Part shown: positions 1-10,490 of the stretch, in pieces
Layout: the number at the start of each line of letters is the position of its first letter
Numbering within the stretch: position 1 is the first letter of the stretch
NCBI GenBank assembly: GCA_024640955.1
Contig: JAHEDZ010000011.1
Location: forward strand, 4,403-68,402
Direction of reading: 5' to 3'
Length of the DNA: 64,000 nt
From: Oceanospirillaceae bacterium
GTDB taxonomy: Bacteria > Pseudomonadota > Gammaproteobacteria > Pseudomonadales > Balneatricaceae
Notes under the pieces: model-generated
What the model saw: the letters and a program-made list of their open reading frames with translations, nothing else
Databases searched by the model: none
What the model was told of the DNA's origin: nothing
Program-made: the position numbers and the translations under genes

Positions 1-353
1 CCCCTCCTGCTAGCGCAGCAATGAGCACAGAGTCAGAACAACTCTGCTTTGATAACTGGATCATCAACTTTAGCTCCCGAACCCTAACCCGCCCCGATGG
101 CAAACTTGAGCAGCTAACCTTTGCGGAGTTCTCGTTACTAGAGGTGCTGGTGCGCTCGCCCAATCGTGTCTATAGCCGCGAGCAGCTGCTAGAAGCGACA
201 CGTGGTATGCAGGCCGATGTGTTTGACCGAACAATTGATGTGCTGATTCTGCGCCTACGTCGCAAGATTGAGCCGGACTCACGCCGGCCGCGCTATATCC
301 AGACCGAACGTGGCCTGGGATACATCTTCAGAGAAGAGGTCAGATCGTGCTAA
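1..353 (+). CDS. OmpR/TorR-family response regulator, C-terminal part (5' truncated)
   Basis: This is the DNA-binding half of a two-component response regulator. The reading frame is open to the window edge, reading P-P-A-S-A-A before the first ATG at 21, so the true start and the receiver domain lie upstream. The visible part is an OmpR-type winged helix: LTFAEFSLLEVL, the recognition region FDRTIDVLILRLRRKIE, and the C-terminal wing YIQTERGLGYIF. Its stop overlaps the GTG start of the kinase at 347 by 7 bases, so the two are translated together. By synteny with the downstream kinase and binding protein it resembles TorR, but its target genes are not visible here. Confidence 0.9.
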   Translation, partial: PPASAAMSTESEQLCFDNWIINFSSRTLTRPDGKLEQLTFAEFSLLEVLVRSPNRVYSREQLLEATRGMQADVFDRTIDVLILRLRRKIEPDSRRPRYIQTERGLGYIFREEVRSC

Positions 354-2959
354 ACAGCTTACGCATGCGGGTGCGAACACGCCTCATGCTGGCGTTCTTC
401 TTCCTGATTTTTGCCACACTAACACTCGCTACTGTGAGTTGGACCATTCTCCAAGACGCTAACCGGGCACTGACAGCCTTTCAGGCTGATGCACTACCCG
501 ATATCTCGCGGTCACTCGAACTCGCAGAACGAACCTCTAACCTTGCCGCGGCCGCGCCTTACCTGACCAACGCCGCCAGTGCATCGACCCTGCGCTCGGA
601 GAGTGAGGACCTGCAGGAGCGTACCCGGCTGGTATTGGCACTGGCTGATTCGATCCCTGAACTCGAAAAAACGGCACCGCGGCTACAGCAGCTGCTAACC
701 CAGCTAGAGCAAACGGTCACACGACTGGTTGAACTCACCAATCAGCGTCTTTTTCTGCGCGAGGACCTACTGCAGTTTGAGTACGATATTGACAGTTTGG
801 TGGCTTCGGCGCAGAAGCTGAATGAGGCCGAAGACTCTGAAATACTGCGCATGGCTGAGCGTATGCAACTGAGTACCAAACTCAATAGCATCGCTGAACT
901 CGCACGACTTAATCAGCGAGTACGCATGCAGTACCTGCAGATGGATCCAGTGATGCTTGGGCAGAACCAAGAGTGGCAACGGATCATCGAGCACGCTGCG
1001 ATTGACCCGGGCAACCTGTTTGAACTCAAGCGTACCGAATTGATCTTGGAACAGCAGGGACGCTTTCTACTCTCGACAACTCGAGCCATCGCCGACCAGC
1101 TCAGTATCGAGGTGGGCGCCTTCGTTGCTAGCGCAGAAGCGCTCGCCAACAGCCGCTCTGCCGAGGTCAACGACCAGCTAGCCCAAGGACTCACGCGGAT
1201 CGCTCTACTGACCGCACTCTGTGTCATCGTCGCCATCGCCGGTATTGTGATTGTGGGACGCCTCTCAAAAAACCTTGCCTCAGTTACCTCGCTGATGACT
1301 CGACTCTCCCGCGGCGACCGCTACGCCTCGCCTCCACAAGTTAAAGAGAACGATGAGATAGGGGAACTCGTTACCGCCTTTGGGGTATTCCAGCGCAACG
1401 TCCAGGAGATTAAAGAGATAGGAGACTCACTGCGCCAACAGACAAAGCTGCTGGAGACCGTTTTTAGCAGTCTCAACGATGGCTTGAGCGTGTTTGATAA
1501 GCACGACCGTTTACGTGCTTGGAACCCGCAATACGCATCAATGCTAAAGCTCCCGGTTAGTGAGCTTCAAACCGGTATGTCGATGGAGGCGATTACTAAA
1601 TTATTGCCCGAGGCCGCACAGGATAGCTGGAGCCTCAAAGGGGGTGTACTTGACCGAGATGAACTCAGAGTTCAGCGCCAGCAGACAGCACAACGCTTTG
1701 AACGTCGGTTCGAGGATGGCCGCATTGTCGAGTTTCGCTCAAGCCCTCTTCCAGAAGGAGGTTTTGTTACCCTCTACTCGGATTTAACCGAGCGTAAAGA
1801 GATTGAGTCCCAGCTGCGCCAATCGCAGAAGATGGAGGTGCTTGGCCAGCTGACGGGTGGTGTGGCGCATGACTTCAATAACCTACTCGCAGCCGTGATC
1901 GGCAACTTGCAGCTCGTTGAAATGCGTCTAGGCAAAGGCGACAGGGCACGCGGTGCTGCTGAACGCGCACTCACGGCTGCCGAACGCGGTGAGCAACTGA
2001 CGCAGCGCCTGCTCGCTTTCTCACGCAAACAGCGATTGGAGCCCGAACTCACCATCATCGATGAACTGATTGAGGGTATGCGCGATCTGTTGGAGTACTC
2101 CGTTGGAAGCAAAATCGATATTCAACTCGACCTTCAGGCAGCCGATGCACTTAGCTTGCTCGACCCCGGACAGATGGAGAACTCACTACTCAATCTAGCA
2201 ATCAACAGTGCCAGTGCTATGCCTGACGGCGGCAAGCTCATACTGCGAACCGCCATGCAGAAGAGCCCCCAAGGCGACTCCGGCGTACAGCTGGAGGTAG
2301 TTGATACAGGTTCTGGTATTGCCCCTGAATATCTGCCCCGTGTATTTGAGCCTTTCTTCACCACCAAAAAGGTGGGTGAAGGTAGCGGCCTTGGATTAAG
2401 CATGGTTTATGGTTTTGTAAAGCAATCACATGGAGAACTCCAGATCGATTCCAAAGTTGGGGGCGGCACCACCATCTCAATCTGGATGCCGATCGCGGAC
2501 CCCCTCGATATTGAGGATCCCAATGGCCAGAACAGCGAGCCTAAATTGACACCAGAGCAGGGGCATGGAGAGCGAATTTTAGTCGTCGAAGATGATCCAC
2601 AGGTACGGGCCATGGTCACCGATATGTTAATGGCGTTGGGATTTTCGCCGACCCCCTGCGCCGACTACGATGCGGCTATCGAATCACTTGAAACTGATCT
2701 TAGTATTCAACTGGTGTTCACTGATATCAATCTAGGCGAACGCCGTACCGGCATAGATCTAATGCACCAAATAAATAAAAATTGGCTGCACACCGCAGTG
2801 GTACTGACGTCAGGCTTACCACCGGATCAGCTCACACAGAGTTTCGGGCTAGGCAGCACGCAGAGTGTGTTGGCTAAGCCGTACAGCAGAGAGGCGCTGC
2901 TGGGGCGGCTCAGTCAGGCGCTAGCGCACATCCGCAATGGAGAGAAAAACGATGATTAA
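347..2959 (+). CDS. TorS-like hybrid sensor histidine kinase
   Basis: Inner-membrane sensor kinase of 870 aa starting at GTG. Order of parts: TM helix at about 13-35, a long helical periplasmic sensor to about 283, second TM at 284-304, HAMP to about 358, PAS around 368-483 ([17 protein letters not shown]), HisKA with the phospho-accepting His in VAHDFNNLL near 507, HATPase with [20 protein letters not shown] and [14 protein letters not shown], and a receiver domain at about 743-861 with the acceptor Asp in LVFTDINLG. Unlike E. coli TorS it has no C-terminal Hpt domain and it has an added PAS. It lies between a regulator and a periplasmic binding protein, so it probably senses ligand through that protein. 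TMAO as ligand is only a guess. Confidence 0.9.
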   Translation: MLNSLRMRVRTRLMLAFFFLIFATLTLATVSWTILQDANRALTAFQADALPDISRSLELAERTSNLAAAAPYLTNAASASTLRSESEDLQERTRLVLALADSIPELEKTAPRLQQLLTQLEQTVTRLVELTNQRLFLREDLLQFEYDIDSLVASAQKLNEAEDSEILRMAERMQLSTKLNSIAELARLNQRVRMQYLQMDPVMLGQNQEWQRIIEHAAIDPGNLFELKRTELILEQQGRFLLSTTRAIADQLSIEVGAFVASAEALANSRSAEVNDQLAQGLTRIALLTALCVIVAIAGIVIVGRLSKNLASVTSLMTRLSRGDRYASPPQVKENDEIGELVTAFGVFQRNVQEIKEIGDSLRQQTKLLETVFSSLNDGLSVFDKHDRLRAWNPQYASMLKLPVSELQTGMSMEAITKLLPEAAQDSWSLKGGVLDRDELRVQRQQTAQRFERRFEDGRIVEFRSSPLPEGGFVTLYSDLTERKEIESQLRQSQKMEVLGQLTGGVAHDFNNLLAAVIGNLQLVEMRLGKGDRARGAAERALTAAERGEQLTQRLLAFSRKQRLEPELTIIDELIEGMRDLLEYSVGSKIDIQLDLQAADALSLLDPGQMENSLLNLAINSASAMPDGGKLILRTAMQKSPQGDSGVQLEVVDTGSGIAPEYLPRVFEPFFTTKKVGEGSGLGLSMVYGFVKQSHGELQIDSKVGGGTTISIWMPIADPLDIEDPNGQNSEPKLTPEQGHGERILVVEDDPQVRAMVTDMLMALGFSPTPCADYDAAIESLETDLSIQLVFTDINLGERRTGIDLMHQINKNWLHTAVVLTSGLPPDQLTQSFGLGSTQSVLAKPYSREALLGRLSQALAHIRNGEKNDD

Positions 2960-3887
2960 TCAACACTGGCTTGGAGCCCTAACCTTAGCGCTTAGCCTCT
3001 CTTGGATGCCGCTGACGCACGCACAGGAGCAGCAACCCGTTAAGATAGGTATCTCTGTCTCTGACCTCTCGAACCCTTACTTCAGGCAACTGTCCCGTGC
3101 AGCGGAAGCTGAGGCTGGACGCATAGCCGGAGATGTTGACGTACTGGTAGTCTCCAGCGCCTATGATCTTCAACGTCAATCGCGCCAACTCCAGCGCTTT
3201 TTTACCGAGGGCTATCACATAATGTTGGTCTCAGCAGCCAGCTACGACGGACTGACACCTACAATTACGGATTTGCGTACCCAGGGAGCAAAGGTAATCG
3301 CCGTCGACGTGAAAGCTGAAGGGGTAGACGCAACGATCACAACGGACAACAACCAAGCGGGTAATATCAGCTGCAACTATATTGCCCAACAACTCGACGG
3401 CAAAGGCACAGTTGGCGTCATTAATGGCCCACCGGTCTCATCCATCATTGATCGCGTTGATGGCTGTCTGAAAGTGCTCGCACAGCACAGTGCAATTGAG
3501 GTGTTGGATACGAATGAAAATGGAGGTGGCACCTTTGACGGTGGCTTCGAGCGCATGACTCACTTGCTTACGGCACACCCCGAAATCAATGCTGTATTCG
3601 CAATTAACGACCCCAGCGCTCTGGGCGCCGAGCAAGCGGCACTGGCGGCAGGACGAGACGATGTAATGATTGTCGGTGTAGATGGTGCGCCTGAGGCCAA
3701 ACTACGTATCAAAGAGGACGACACGTTGATCAATGCGACCGCTGCACAGTTCCCGTCAAAAATTGGCGCGCTGGCGGCTGAACTCGGTATTCGACTAGCT
3801 GTTGGCGAAGAGCTGAAGCAACCTACACGACTCATCGAAACCGAACTCATTACCGTTCGAAATGTCTGGAGCTACCGCACTTGGTAG
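2952..3887 (+). CDS. Periplasmic sugar-binding-like protein (TorT-like partner of the sensor kinase)
   Basis: Predicted periplasmic binding protein of about 311 aa, family Peripla_BP_4. I chose the ATG at 2952, not 2937, because GGAGAG lies 7 nt upstream and because it overlaps the kinase stop (ATGATTAA). The signal peptide runs to about THAQE. Binding-fold features are VKIGISVSDLSNPYFRQL at the start, the hinge-side FAINDPSALGAEQAAL and IVGVDGAPEAK. No transporter permease or ATPase is nearby, so it probably presents a ligand to the sensor kinase, as TorT does for TorS. The ligand is not known from sequence. Confidence 0.85.
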   Translation: MINQHWLGALTLALSLSWMPLTHAQEQQPVKIGISVSDLSNPYFRQLSRAAEAEAGRIAGDVDVLVVSSAYDLQRQSRQLQRFFTEGYHIMLVSAASYDGLTPTITDLRTQGAKVIAVDVKAEGVDATITTDNNQAGNISCNYIAQQLDGKGTVGVINGPPVSSIIDRVDGCLKVLAQHSAIEVLDTNENGGGTFDGGFERMTHLLTAHPEINAVFAINDPSALGAEQAALAAGRDDVMIVGVDGAPEAKLRIKEDDTLINATAAQFPSKIGALAAELGIRLAVGEELKQPTRLIETELITVRNVWSYRTW

Positions 3888-3922
3888 TGGCTTAATAAAG
3901 GTAGCATCTAAAAGATAGTGCG

Positions 3923-5938
3923 TCAGAGGTCGTCCAGCAGACTGCGAAGGCCCGCGAGAGTCTGCTTACCTCGGGCACGGTTGCGCTCAGGGTCCATCTG
4001 CCCCTTCCCCTCAACCTCAAGATCCTCGGGAGGCAACTCCTCAAGGAAGCGACTCGGTTCACAGTTCTGCCATTCGCCAAACTGTTTGCGTTTGCTGGCG
4101 AGTGTCAGAGCCAATGTACGCTGAGCCCGTGTAATTCCCACATAAGCGAGGCGACGCTCCTCTTCAACGGTATCACCATCGATTGAATTGCGATGCGGTA
4201 GCAGGTCTTCCTCCACACCCATAAGATAGACGTGCGGAAACTCAAGACCTTTAGAAGCGTGCAGCGTCATCAGTTGCACCCGATCGGAGTCATCTTCCTC
4301 TTCCTGACGCTCTAGTAGGTCAAGCAGCACTAGGCGAGCGATAGCCTCCTCAATACCGGCGTCGGGCTCATCCTCTTGCAGGCGCTCCAACGTGTTCTTA
4401 AGTGACTCCACCAGAAACCAGACATTCTGAATACGTTTCTCTGCAACGCCGTCACTGGAACTATTCGAGCGGATCCAATCCTCATAACCGATCTCGGCGA
4501 TCAAGTCATGGATCGCTGTAATTGGGTTCGCGCGATGACACTGATCATGCAGGCGCTCCATCATCTCACTGAAGTTGCGCAAACGCGCCAACGCCTGGGG
4601 TTTAAGCACCTGCTCTACACCGAGTTCATTAATTGCGGCATAGAGGCTAACACCACGACCGGTTGCATACTCACCCAGTGCGAGCAGCGTTACAGGGCCG
4701 ATCTCTCGACGCGGTACATTAATGGTACGCAGGAAGGCGTTATCATCGTCGCGGTTAATCAGCACTTTGAAGTAGCCCATCAAATCTTTGATCTCCGCGC
4801 GAGCGAAGAAAGAGGTACCCCCGCTGAGTTTGTAGGGCACCTTGAAGTTCTGCAGTTTGATCTCAAGCAGACGCGCCTGATGGTTACCGCGATAGAGAAT
4901 GGCAAAGTCCTTGAAAGGTGCCTTCTCTCGGATATGACGCTCAAGGATTTCAGTTGCGATACGCTCACATTCGGCATCTTCGTGCGGCACATGGATAACC
5001 CGAATCGGATCGCCCATCCCCATCTCACTCCAGAGCGTCTTCTCAAACACGTGCGGGTTGTTTGCGATCAGAGTGTTCGCGGCCTTCAGAATACGGCTTG
5101 TTGAGCGATAGTTCTGCTCGAGTTTGACCAGTTTAAGGCTGGGGAAGTCAGTCTGTAGTTGGGCCAAGTTCTCTGGACGCGCTCCCCGCCAGGCATAGAT
5201 AGATTGGTCGTCATCACCAACCACCGTTAATCCGGTGCGGTGGCCGACCAACTGACGCACCAAGCGATACTGCGACAAGTTGGTATCCTGATACTCATCC
5301 ACCAGCAGGTAACGGATCTTGTTCTGCCAACGGGTGAGTACGTCAGGGTTTTCATCAAACAGCCGCACAGGTACGAGAATCAAATCGTCAAAATCGACGG
5401 CGTTATAAGCGCGCAGTGAGCGCTCATACGCCTCGTAGGCACGTGAACAGAGCACTTCCAAAGGTCCATCCGCCTGTGAGATCGCCTGCTGCGGCGTAAT
5501 CATCTCGTTCTTCCAAGCAGAGATCTGATTCTGCACGGTGTTAACGTGGTCAGCATCCTCGTCGTGATGCAGCAGCAGGTCACGAATCAAAATGCGGGAA
5601 TCCTGATCATCGAACAGCGAGAAACCGGGTTTCATACCCAGGGCGCGATGTTCGCGGCGAATGATCGTAAGCCCAAGGTTATGGAAAGTTGAAACGGTTA
5701 GACCGCGACTCGCTTTACCCTGTACCAGTTGCAATACACGCTCTTTCATCTCACGCGCGGCTTTGTTGGTGAAGGTAACGGCGGCGATATTGCGCGCCTC
5801 GATGCCGCAAGTCTCGATCAAGTATGCGATCTTGCGCGTGATAACACTGGTTTTACCCGAACCTGCTCCCGCCAACACCAGCAGCGGCCCGCCAATAAAT
5901 TCAACAGCTTCTTTTTGGCGTGGATTGAGTCGTGACAT
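3923..5938 (-). CDS. rep: ATP-dependent DNA helicase Rep
   Basis: Superfamily 1A 3'-5' helicase of 671 aa, nearly the length of E. coli Rep. It starts MSRLNPRQKEAVEFIGGPLL. Walker A is AGAGSGKTSVITRKI, motif II is LLVDEYQDTN, motif III VVGDDDQSIYAWRGA, motif IV region LEQNYRSTSRIL, motif V VQLMTLHASKGLEFPHVYL and motif VI EERRLAYVGITRAQ. It assists replication forks through protein roadblocks and supports restart. The next gene on the same strand is comM, 76 bp upstream. Rep rather than UvrD is preferred from the N-terminus, the length and the comM/ubiK neighbourhood. Confidence 0.96.
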   Translation of the reverse strand: MSRLNPRQKEAVEFIGGPLLVLAGAGSGKTSVITRKIAYLIETCGIEARNIAAVTFTNKAAREMKERVLQLVQGKASRGLTVSTFHNLGLTIIRREHRALGMKPGFSLFDDQDSRILIRDLLLHHDEDADHVNTVQNQISAWKNEMITPQQAISQADGPLEVLCSRAYEAYERSLRAYNAVDFDDLILVPVRLFDENPDVLTRWQNKIRYLLVDEYQDTNLSQYRLVRQLVGHRTGLTVVGDDDQSIYAWRGARPENLAQLQTDFPSLKLVKLEQNYRSTSRILKAANTLIANNPHVFEKTLWSEMGMGDPIRVIHVPHEDAECERIATEILERHIREKAPFKDFAILYRGNHQARLLEIKLQNFKVPYKLSGGTSFFARAEIKDLMGYFKVLINRDDDNAFLRTINVPRREIGPVTLLALGEYATGRGVSLYAAINELGVEQVLKPQALARLRNFSEMMERLHDQCHRANPITAIHDLIAEIGYEDWIRSNSSSDGVAEKRIQNVWFLVESLKNTLERLQEDEPDAGIEEAIARLVLLDLLERQEEEDDSDRVQLMTLHASKGLEFPHVYLMGVEEDLLPHRNSIDGDTVEEERRLAYVGITRAQRTLALTLASKRKQFGEWQNCEPSRFLEELPPEDLEVEGKGQMDPERNRARGKQTLAGLRSLLDDL

Positions 5939-6014
5939 GCAGTGTGCTCGGCAGAGTTAAGCGGGCGACAAGTTTACACCCTCAGCCGAGCATTCCCAAT
6001 GCCAGTGACGCAAG

Positions 6015-7517
6015 CTAATGACGATAGCTCAACGCTTGCAACAAGTGCGACTCCTCTATTTGCTGCACTTGCTGCATATCGGCAAGCGTCCGTGCTACAC
6101 GGAGCAAACGATGAGTGCTGCGAGCTGAGAGCTTCAGCTTAGAGCTAGCATCAATATAGAGCTGCTGCAGGGACTCAGAGTGACTTAGTAGTGCCTGCAC
6201 AGCATCCATGTCTAGCTGTGAATTGAGACACCCCTGACGCGCTAGCTGTACCTCACGGGTACGGGATACGCGCGCTCGCACATCGGCACTGCACTCCATT
6301 GGCTGAGAAGCTCGAATCAGATCCTCCTGATCCACAGCCTCCAGTGTTAGTTGCAGATCAAAGCGGTCCCTCAGAGGGCCCGAAAGGCGTGCCTGATAGC
6401 GCTCAATCGCAGTCAACGCACAGACGCAGCGATCGCTACCGTCGCCATAGTAGCCACAGGGACAAGGGTTTAGCGCGGCTATCAGCATAAAACGGGCCGG
6501 AAAGGTAAAACGCGCTTTAGCTCGCGCGATTGTGACAGCACCAGTCTCGAGCGGCTCTCGCAGCATATCTAGCGTGCTGCGCGAACTCTCTGCCACTTCG
6601 TCGAGAAATAGCACACCGTTGTGCGCTAGTGACACCTCACCCGGACGCGGAATCGAGCCTCCGCCAATGATCGCTGTAGCTGACGCACTGTGGTGCGGTG
6701 ATCGGATGGGCGGCAACCCGGCAAAGAGTGAATCGATTGGTTTGGCGGTGATCGAATGCAGAGCCGCGGCTTCACGCGCTTGCTCTGGCGTTAGCGGTGG
6801 AAGGATTCCGGGAAGCGCATGCGCCAACAAACTTTTGCCGCTACCGGGTGGGCCCTGCATCAATAAATTATGTGCACCACTCGCCGTCAGCTCCAACGCA
6901 AAGCGCGCACTTAGCTGACCACGAATCTGCGACAGCTCTTGATAAGAGCGCTCTATATCAGCACTGGCGGTGGATGCAGCGGGGTCTGGTTGCGTTGTTT
7001 CAATTGTCGAATGCTGCAGTAGATGGCAGAGTTCGAGCAAATTCGAGGCACCTGTGAGCACCTCACACCCCGCCAACCCTGCCTCTGCGTACTGTTCGGG
7101 AGCAACAACAGCAGCGCTAGAACTTTGCTGACAGGCCAACAACGCTGGGAACAGGCCCGATACTGGCCGCAACTGTCCATCGAGGCCAAGCTCAGCGTAG
7201 AGTTCCAACTGCTGCAGATGCGCACTATTGATCTGGTTAGACGCCTGCAGAACACCCAGAGCGATAGCCAAATCGAATCGGCCACCCTCTTTGGGGATAT
7301 CTGCCGGTGCAAGACTCACGGTAATTCGCCGCTGAGGGTAATCGAAGCCAGATAAGAGTAGCGCACTGCGCACTCGCTCTCTGCTCTCGCGCACTGCGGT
7401 TTCCGCTAAGCCAACAATAGTGAAGTGGGGAAGTCCCCCGGAGAGATGCACCTCAACGTTTACTCGCGGTGCGTCGATTCCGAGCTGTGCTCGGGTTTTC
7501 AGTTTAGCTAGGGCCAT
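6015..7517 (-). CDS. comM: ComM/YifB family Mg-chelatase-like AAA+ helicase
   Basis: 500 aa protein of the YifB/ComM family, hexameric AAA+ branch-migration helicases that help integrate DNA during natural transformation. N-terminal Lon-like fold: MALAKLKTRAQLGIDAPRV and HFTIVGLAETAVRESRERV. Walker A is MQGPPGSGKSLLAHALPGIL, Walker B GVLFLDEVAES, and the Mg-chelatase signature NPCPCGYYGD carries the paired cysteines. The C-terminal Mg_chelatase_C domain holds YxxRLSGPLRDRFD. It is full length and intact, but on its own does not prove competence. Confidence 0.95.
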   Translation of the reverse strand: MALAKLKTRAQLGIDAPRVNVEVHLSGGLPHFTIVGLAETAVRESRERVRSALLLSGFDYPQRRITVSLAPADIPKEGGRFDLAIALGVLQASNQINSAHLQQLELYAELGLDGQLRPVSGLFPALLACQQSSSAAVVAPEQYAEAGLAGCEVLTGASNLLELCHLLQHSTIETTQPDPAASTASADIERSYQELSQIRGQLSARFALELTASGAHNLLMQGPPGSGKSLLAHALPGILPPLTPEQAREAAALHSITAKPIDSLFAGLPPIRSPHHSASATAIIGGGSIPRPGEVSLAHNGVLFLDEVAESSRSTLDMLREPLETGAVTIARAKARFTFPARFMLIAALNPCPCGYYGDGSDRCVCALTAIERYQARLSGPLRDRFDLQLTLEAVDQEDLIRASQPMECSADVRARVSRTREVQLARQGCLNSQLDMDAVQALLSHSESLQQLYIDASSKLKLSARSTHRLLRVARTLADMQQVQQIEESHLLQALSYRH

Positions 7518-7602
7518 GACACCATCCTTGTGTCTCTGTTCAGAACTGCTTTTAGTGTAGCAGCAGATCTGGGCCCCGTTTTTTAAGCTTGCAGTTTGCC
7601 GT

Positions 7603-7857
7603 TTACTCCTCGTTTAGACGAGCTTCGAGAGCGGCAACCTGAGCCTCAAGCTGCTCAAGCTTCTCACGAGTACGTCCAAGCACAGCAGCTTGAGCGTCAA
7701 ACTCATCGCGCGTGACGAGGTCTAGTTTGGAAAAGCTGCTCTGAAGCATCTGCTTAATCTGCTGCTGCAGCATCTCCTGTCCTGGAAGATCGGGGCGAGA
7801 TTGCATGAACTGCGCCATGCCGGCACTGATTGACTCGAAAACCTTGGGATCGATCAT
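7603..7857 (-). CDS. ubiK: Ubiquinone biosynthesis accessory factor UbiK (YqiC)
   Basis: Small helical protein of 84 aa. I start at 7857 (MIDPKVFESI) because GGAG lies 9 nt upstream and because the family starts MIDPK; longer in-frame starts add unrelated residues. The family signature LDLVTRDEFDAQAAVLGRTREKLEQLE is visible in two pieces, followed by a C-terminal coiled coil that mediates trimerisation. In E. coli UbiK binds lipids and supports the UbiJ-UbiK scaffold of the aerobic ubiquinone complex. It sits beside comM, as in many gammaproteobacteria. Confidence 0.93.
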   Translation of the reverse strand: MIDPKVFESISAGMAQFMQSRPDLPGQEMLQQQIKQMLQSSFSKLDLVTRDEFDAQAAVLGRTREKLEQLEAQVAALEARLNEE

Positions 7858-7959
7858 CTTTTTCATCTCCAGAAAAACGCAAGAAACATCAGCAAACAGT
7901 ATATCAGCTGACCAACACACCCCCAATTGATTGTACGCACTCTCTGCACTACCTTCAGA

Positions 7960-7993
7960 CGCACCAAAACAGTGCGCGCACCAAATCTGTGCA
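7960..7993 (+). promoter_or_regulatory. Two tandem NtrC (GlnG) binding sites
   Basis: Two 17-mers sit end to end: CGCACCAAAACAGTGCG (7960-7976) and CGCACCAAATCTGTGCA (7977-7993). Both follow the NtrC dyad TGCACCA-N3-TGGTGCA, with only the outer or central bases differing. They lie about 100-135 bp upstream of the sigma-54 promoter, where an NtrC enhancer is expected. Confidence 0.8.
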
Positions 7994-8000
7994 CCTAACC

Positions 8001-8017
8001 CTGTCCAAAAAGGTGCA
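8001..8017 (+). promoter_or_regulatory. Weaker third NtrC-like site
   Basis: CTGTCCAAAAAGGTGCA keeps the right half GGTGCA of the NtrC dyad perfectly, but the left half is degenerate. It could be a low-affinity site that needs cooperative binding with the two strong sites just upstream. Confidence 0.5.
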
Positions 8018-8093
8018 CAGAATTTTTCTTAGTAACTAGGTATCAGCCGGAATACATACGTAAATCATTGTTTATAAATGTATTTTTAAAATG

Positions 8094-8111
8094 TTGGCAT
8101 AACTTAAGCAA
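8094..8111 (+). promoter_or_regulatory. Sigma-54 (RpoN) promoter of glnK-amtB
   Basis: TTGGCATAACTTAAGCAA has the invariant GG (8096-8097) and GC (8108-8109) separated by exactly 10 bases and fits TTGGCA-N7-GCA closely. It is 54 nt from the glnK start. Together with the NtrC sites it predicts strong induction under nitrogen limitation. Confidence 0.85.
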
Positions 8112-8153
8112 TCCGACTCATACGAATTCGAAAAAGACCGATTTTCTTTCTAA

Positions 8154-8504
<351 letters not shown>

Positions 8505-8530
8505 TTTTGCTGCCATTGGAGGACTGAACA

Positions 8531-9787
8531 ATGGAAGAGATGCTCAACACAACAGCTGGGGACGTAACTCAGCTCAAGTATGCACTAGACACCTTCTACT
8601 TCCTGGTGTGTGGTGCCCTGGTGATGTGGATGGCTGCCGGCTTCGCAATGCTCGAGGCAGGTCTAGTTCGTTCCAAAAACACGACTGAAATCCTGACTAA
8701 GAACATCGCACTCTACGCGATCGCCTCTATCATGTATTTTGTGAGCGGTTACGCCATCATGTACGGCGGCGATTACTTCCTCTCTGGAATCACCGGCGAC
8801 GGTTTCTCGGGTGACGAGCCAGCAACCTACGCTCCATCCGCGGACTTCTTCTTCCAGGTGGTATTCGTAGCAACCGCTATGTCTATCGTTTCTGGTGCAG
8901 TTGCTGAGCGCATGAAACTATGGGCGTTCTTGATTTTCGCAGTTGTTATGACTGGCTTCATCTACCCAATGGAAGGTTCATGGACTTGGGGCGGCAACGC
9001 TGTCTTCGGCATGTACACTCTGGGTGACCTCGGTTTCTCTGACTTCGCAGGTTCGGGCATCGTACACATGGCTGGTGCAGCTGCTGCTCTTGCTGGTGTT
9101 CTGGTACTGGGCGCTCGTAAAGGCAAGTACGGTAAGAACGGTGAGATCAACGCGATCCCGGGTGCAAACCTACCACTCGCGACTCTGGGTACATTCATCC
9201 TGTGGTTGGGATGGTTCGGCTTCAACGGCGGTTCGGTTCTGGCTACATCTGATGTTGCGAACTCTAACGCTGTAGCGGTTGTCTTTATGAACACCAACGC
9301 TGCAGCTGCAGGTGGTGCTGTCGCAGCCCTGATCGTAGCACGCCTGCTGTTCGGTAAAGCTGATCTAACAATGGCACTCAACGGTGCGCTGGCTGGCCTA
9401 GTTGCTATTACAGCTGAGCCTTCTACACCATCTGCCCTGCAGGCACACATCTTCGGTGCTCTGGGTGGCGTACTGGTCGTCTTCTCTATCCTGACTCTGG
9501 ATAAAATGAAGATTGATGATCCTGTCGGTGCGATCTCTGTACACGGTGTTGTAGGTCTGCTGGGTCTGCTGCTGGTACCAGTCACTAACGATGGCTCCAG
9601 CTTCTCTGGTCAGCTGATCGGTGCCGGCACCATCTTCGTCTGGGTATTCGTAGTCAGCCTGATCGTTTGGATGGTTATCAAAGCGTTAATGGGCGTACGT
9701 GTCAGCGAAGAGGAAGAGTACGAAGGTGTCGATATCTCTGAATGCGGTATGGAAGCATACCCAGAGTTCACCACCACTCGTAAGTAA
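8531..9787 (+). CDS. amtB: Ammonium transporter AmtB
   Basis: 418 aa integral membrane protein with about 11 TM segments. Key features: YFLVCGALVMWMAAGFAML near the start, the pore His pair in GSGIVHMAGAAAALAG and ISVHGVVGLLG, and the hydrophobic cytoplasmic tail ECGMEAYPEF. It conducts ammonium/ammonia across the inner membrane as a trimer and is gated by GlnK. SD GGAGG is 8 nt before the ATG. No long cleaved signal peptide is evident. It ends with a strong hairpin terminator at 9828-9851. Confidence 0.97.
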   Translation: MEEMLNTTAGDVTQLKYALDTFYFLVCGALVMWMAAGFAMLEAGLVRSKNTTEILTKNIALYAIASIMYFVSGYAIMYGGDYFLSGITGDGFSGDEPATYAPSADFFFQVVFVATAMSIVSGAVAERMKLWAFLIFAVVMTGFIYPMEGSWTWGGNAVFGMYTLGDLGFSDFAGSGIVHMAGAAAALAGVLVLGARKGKYGKNGEINAIPGANLPLATLGTFILWLGWFGFNGGSVLATSDVANSNAVAVVFMNTNAAAAGGAVAALIVARLLFGKADLTMALNGALAGLVAITAEPSTPSALQAHIFGALGGVLVVFSILTLDKMKIDDPVGAISVHGVVGLLGLLLVPVTNDGSSFSGQLIGAGTIFVWVFVVSLIVWMVIKALMGVRVSEEEEYEGVDISECGMEAYPEFTTTRK

Positions 9788-9827
9788 GTTGTTACACAGC
9801 GGCTGAAGGACTCAGCCGCACTCTCCA

Positions 9828-9851
9828 CCCCGGCCTATGGTCGGGGTTTTT
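9828..9851 (+). terminator. Rho-independent terminator after amtB
   Basis: CCCCGGCC-TAT-GGTCGGGG followed by TTTTT. This is an 8 bp stem with one G-T pair, a tight 3 nt loop and five Ts. It separates glnK-amtB from the second PII gene, which therefore needs its own promoter. Confidence 0.9.
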
Positions 9852-10032
9852 CTGTACATGGGTGTGCGAGCGCGGTACGCGACCAACTAAAGACTCGAGC
9901 GTAGAAGCGGTCGTGAATATGCACTTCGCGCTAAATCACTGCTACTTGAGTAACCCAGCTTTAGCATCCATAATGCGGTTATAAGTTTTTGTTTTCTTAA
10001 TAACTCAAGTGAGGCCAATCGGTTCCTGATGA

Positions 10033-10398
<366 letters not shown>

Positions 10399-10415
10399 TC
10401 GCAGCATGATTTTAG

Positions 10416-10441
10416 AAAAGGAGCCGCTCGGCTCCTTTTTT
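10416..10441 (+). terminator. Terminator after second PII gene
   Basis: AAAAGGAGCC-GCTC-GGCTCCTTTTTT: a perfect 9-10 bp stem with a 4 nt loop and a T run. The flanking A run makes it likely to work in both directions, which suits its place between this gene and the convergent cpxA. Confidence 0.9.
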
Positions 10442-10490
10442 GTGCCCTCTGATCATCGAGCATAGGGTCGCCACCTCTTCGAATAGGCTC

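Noticed and set aside
4508-5104. 198-residue open frame on the + strand inside rep
   Set aside because: It is antisense to conserved helicase motifs and has no SD or recognisable domain; it is a shadow of rep.
8962-9585. 207-residue open frame antisense to amtB
   Set aside because: Rich in Pro, Ala and Arg, as expected from reading an amtB with biased codons backwards; no SD and no family.
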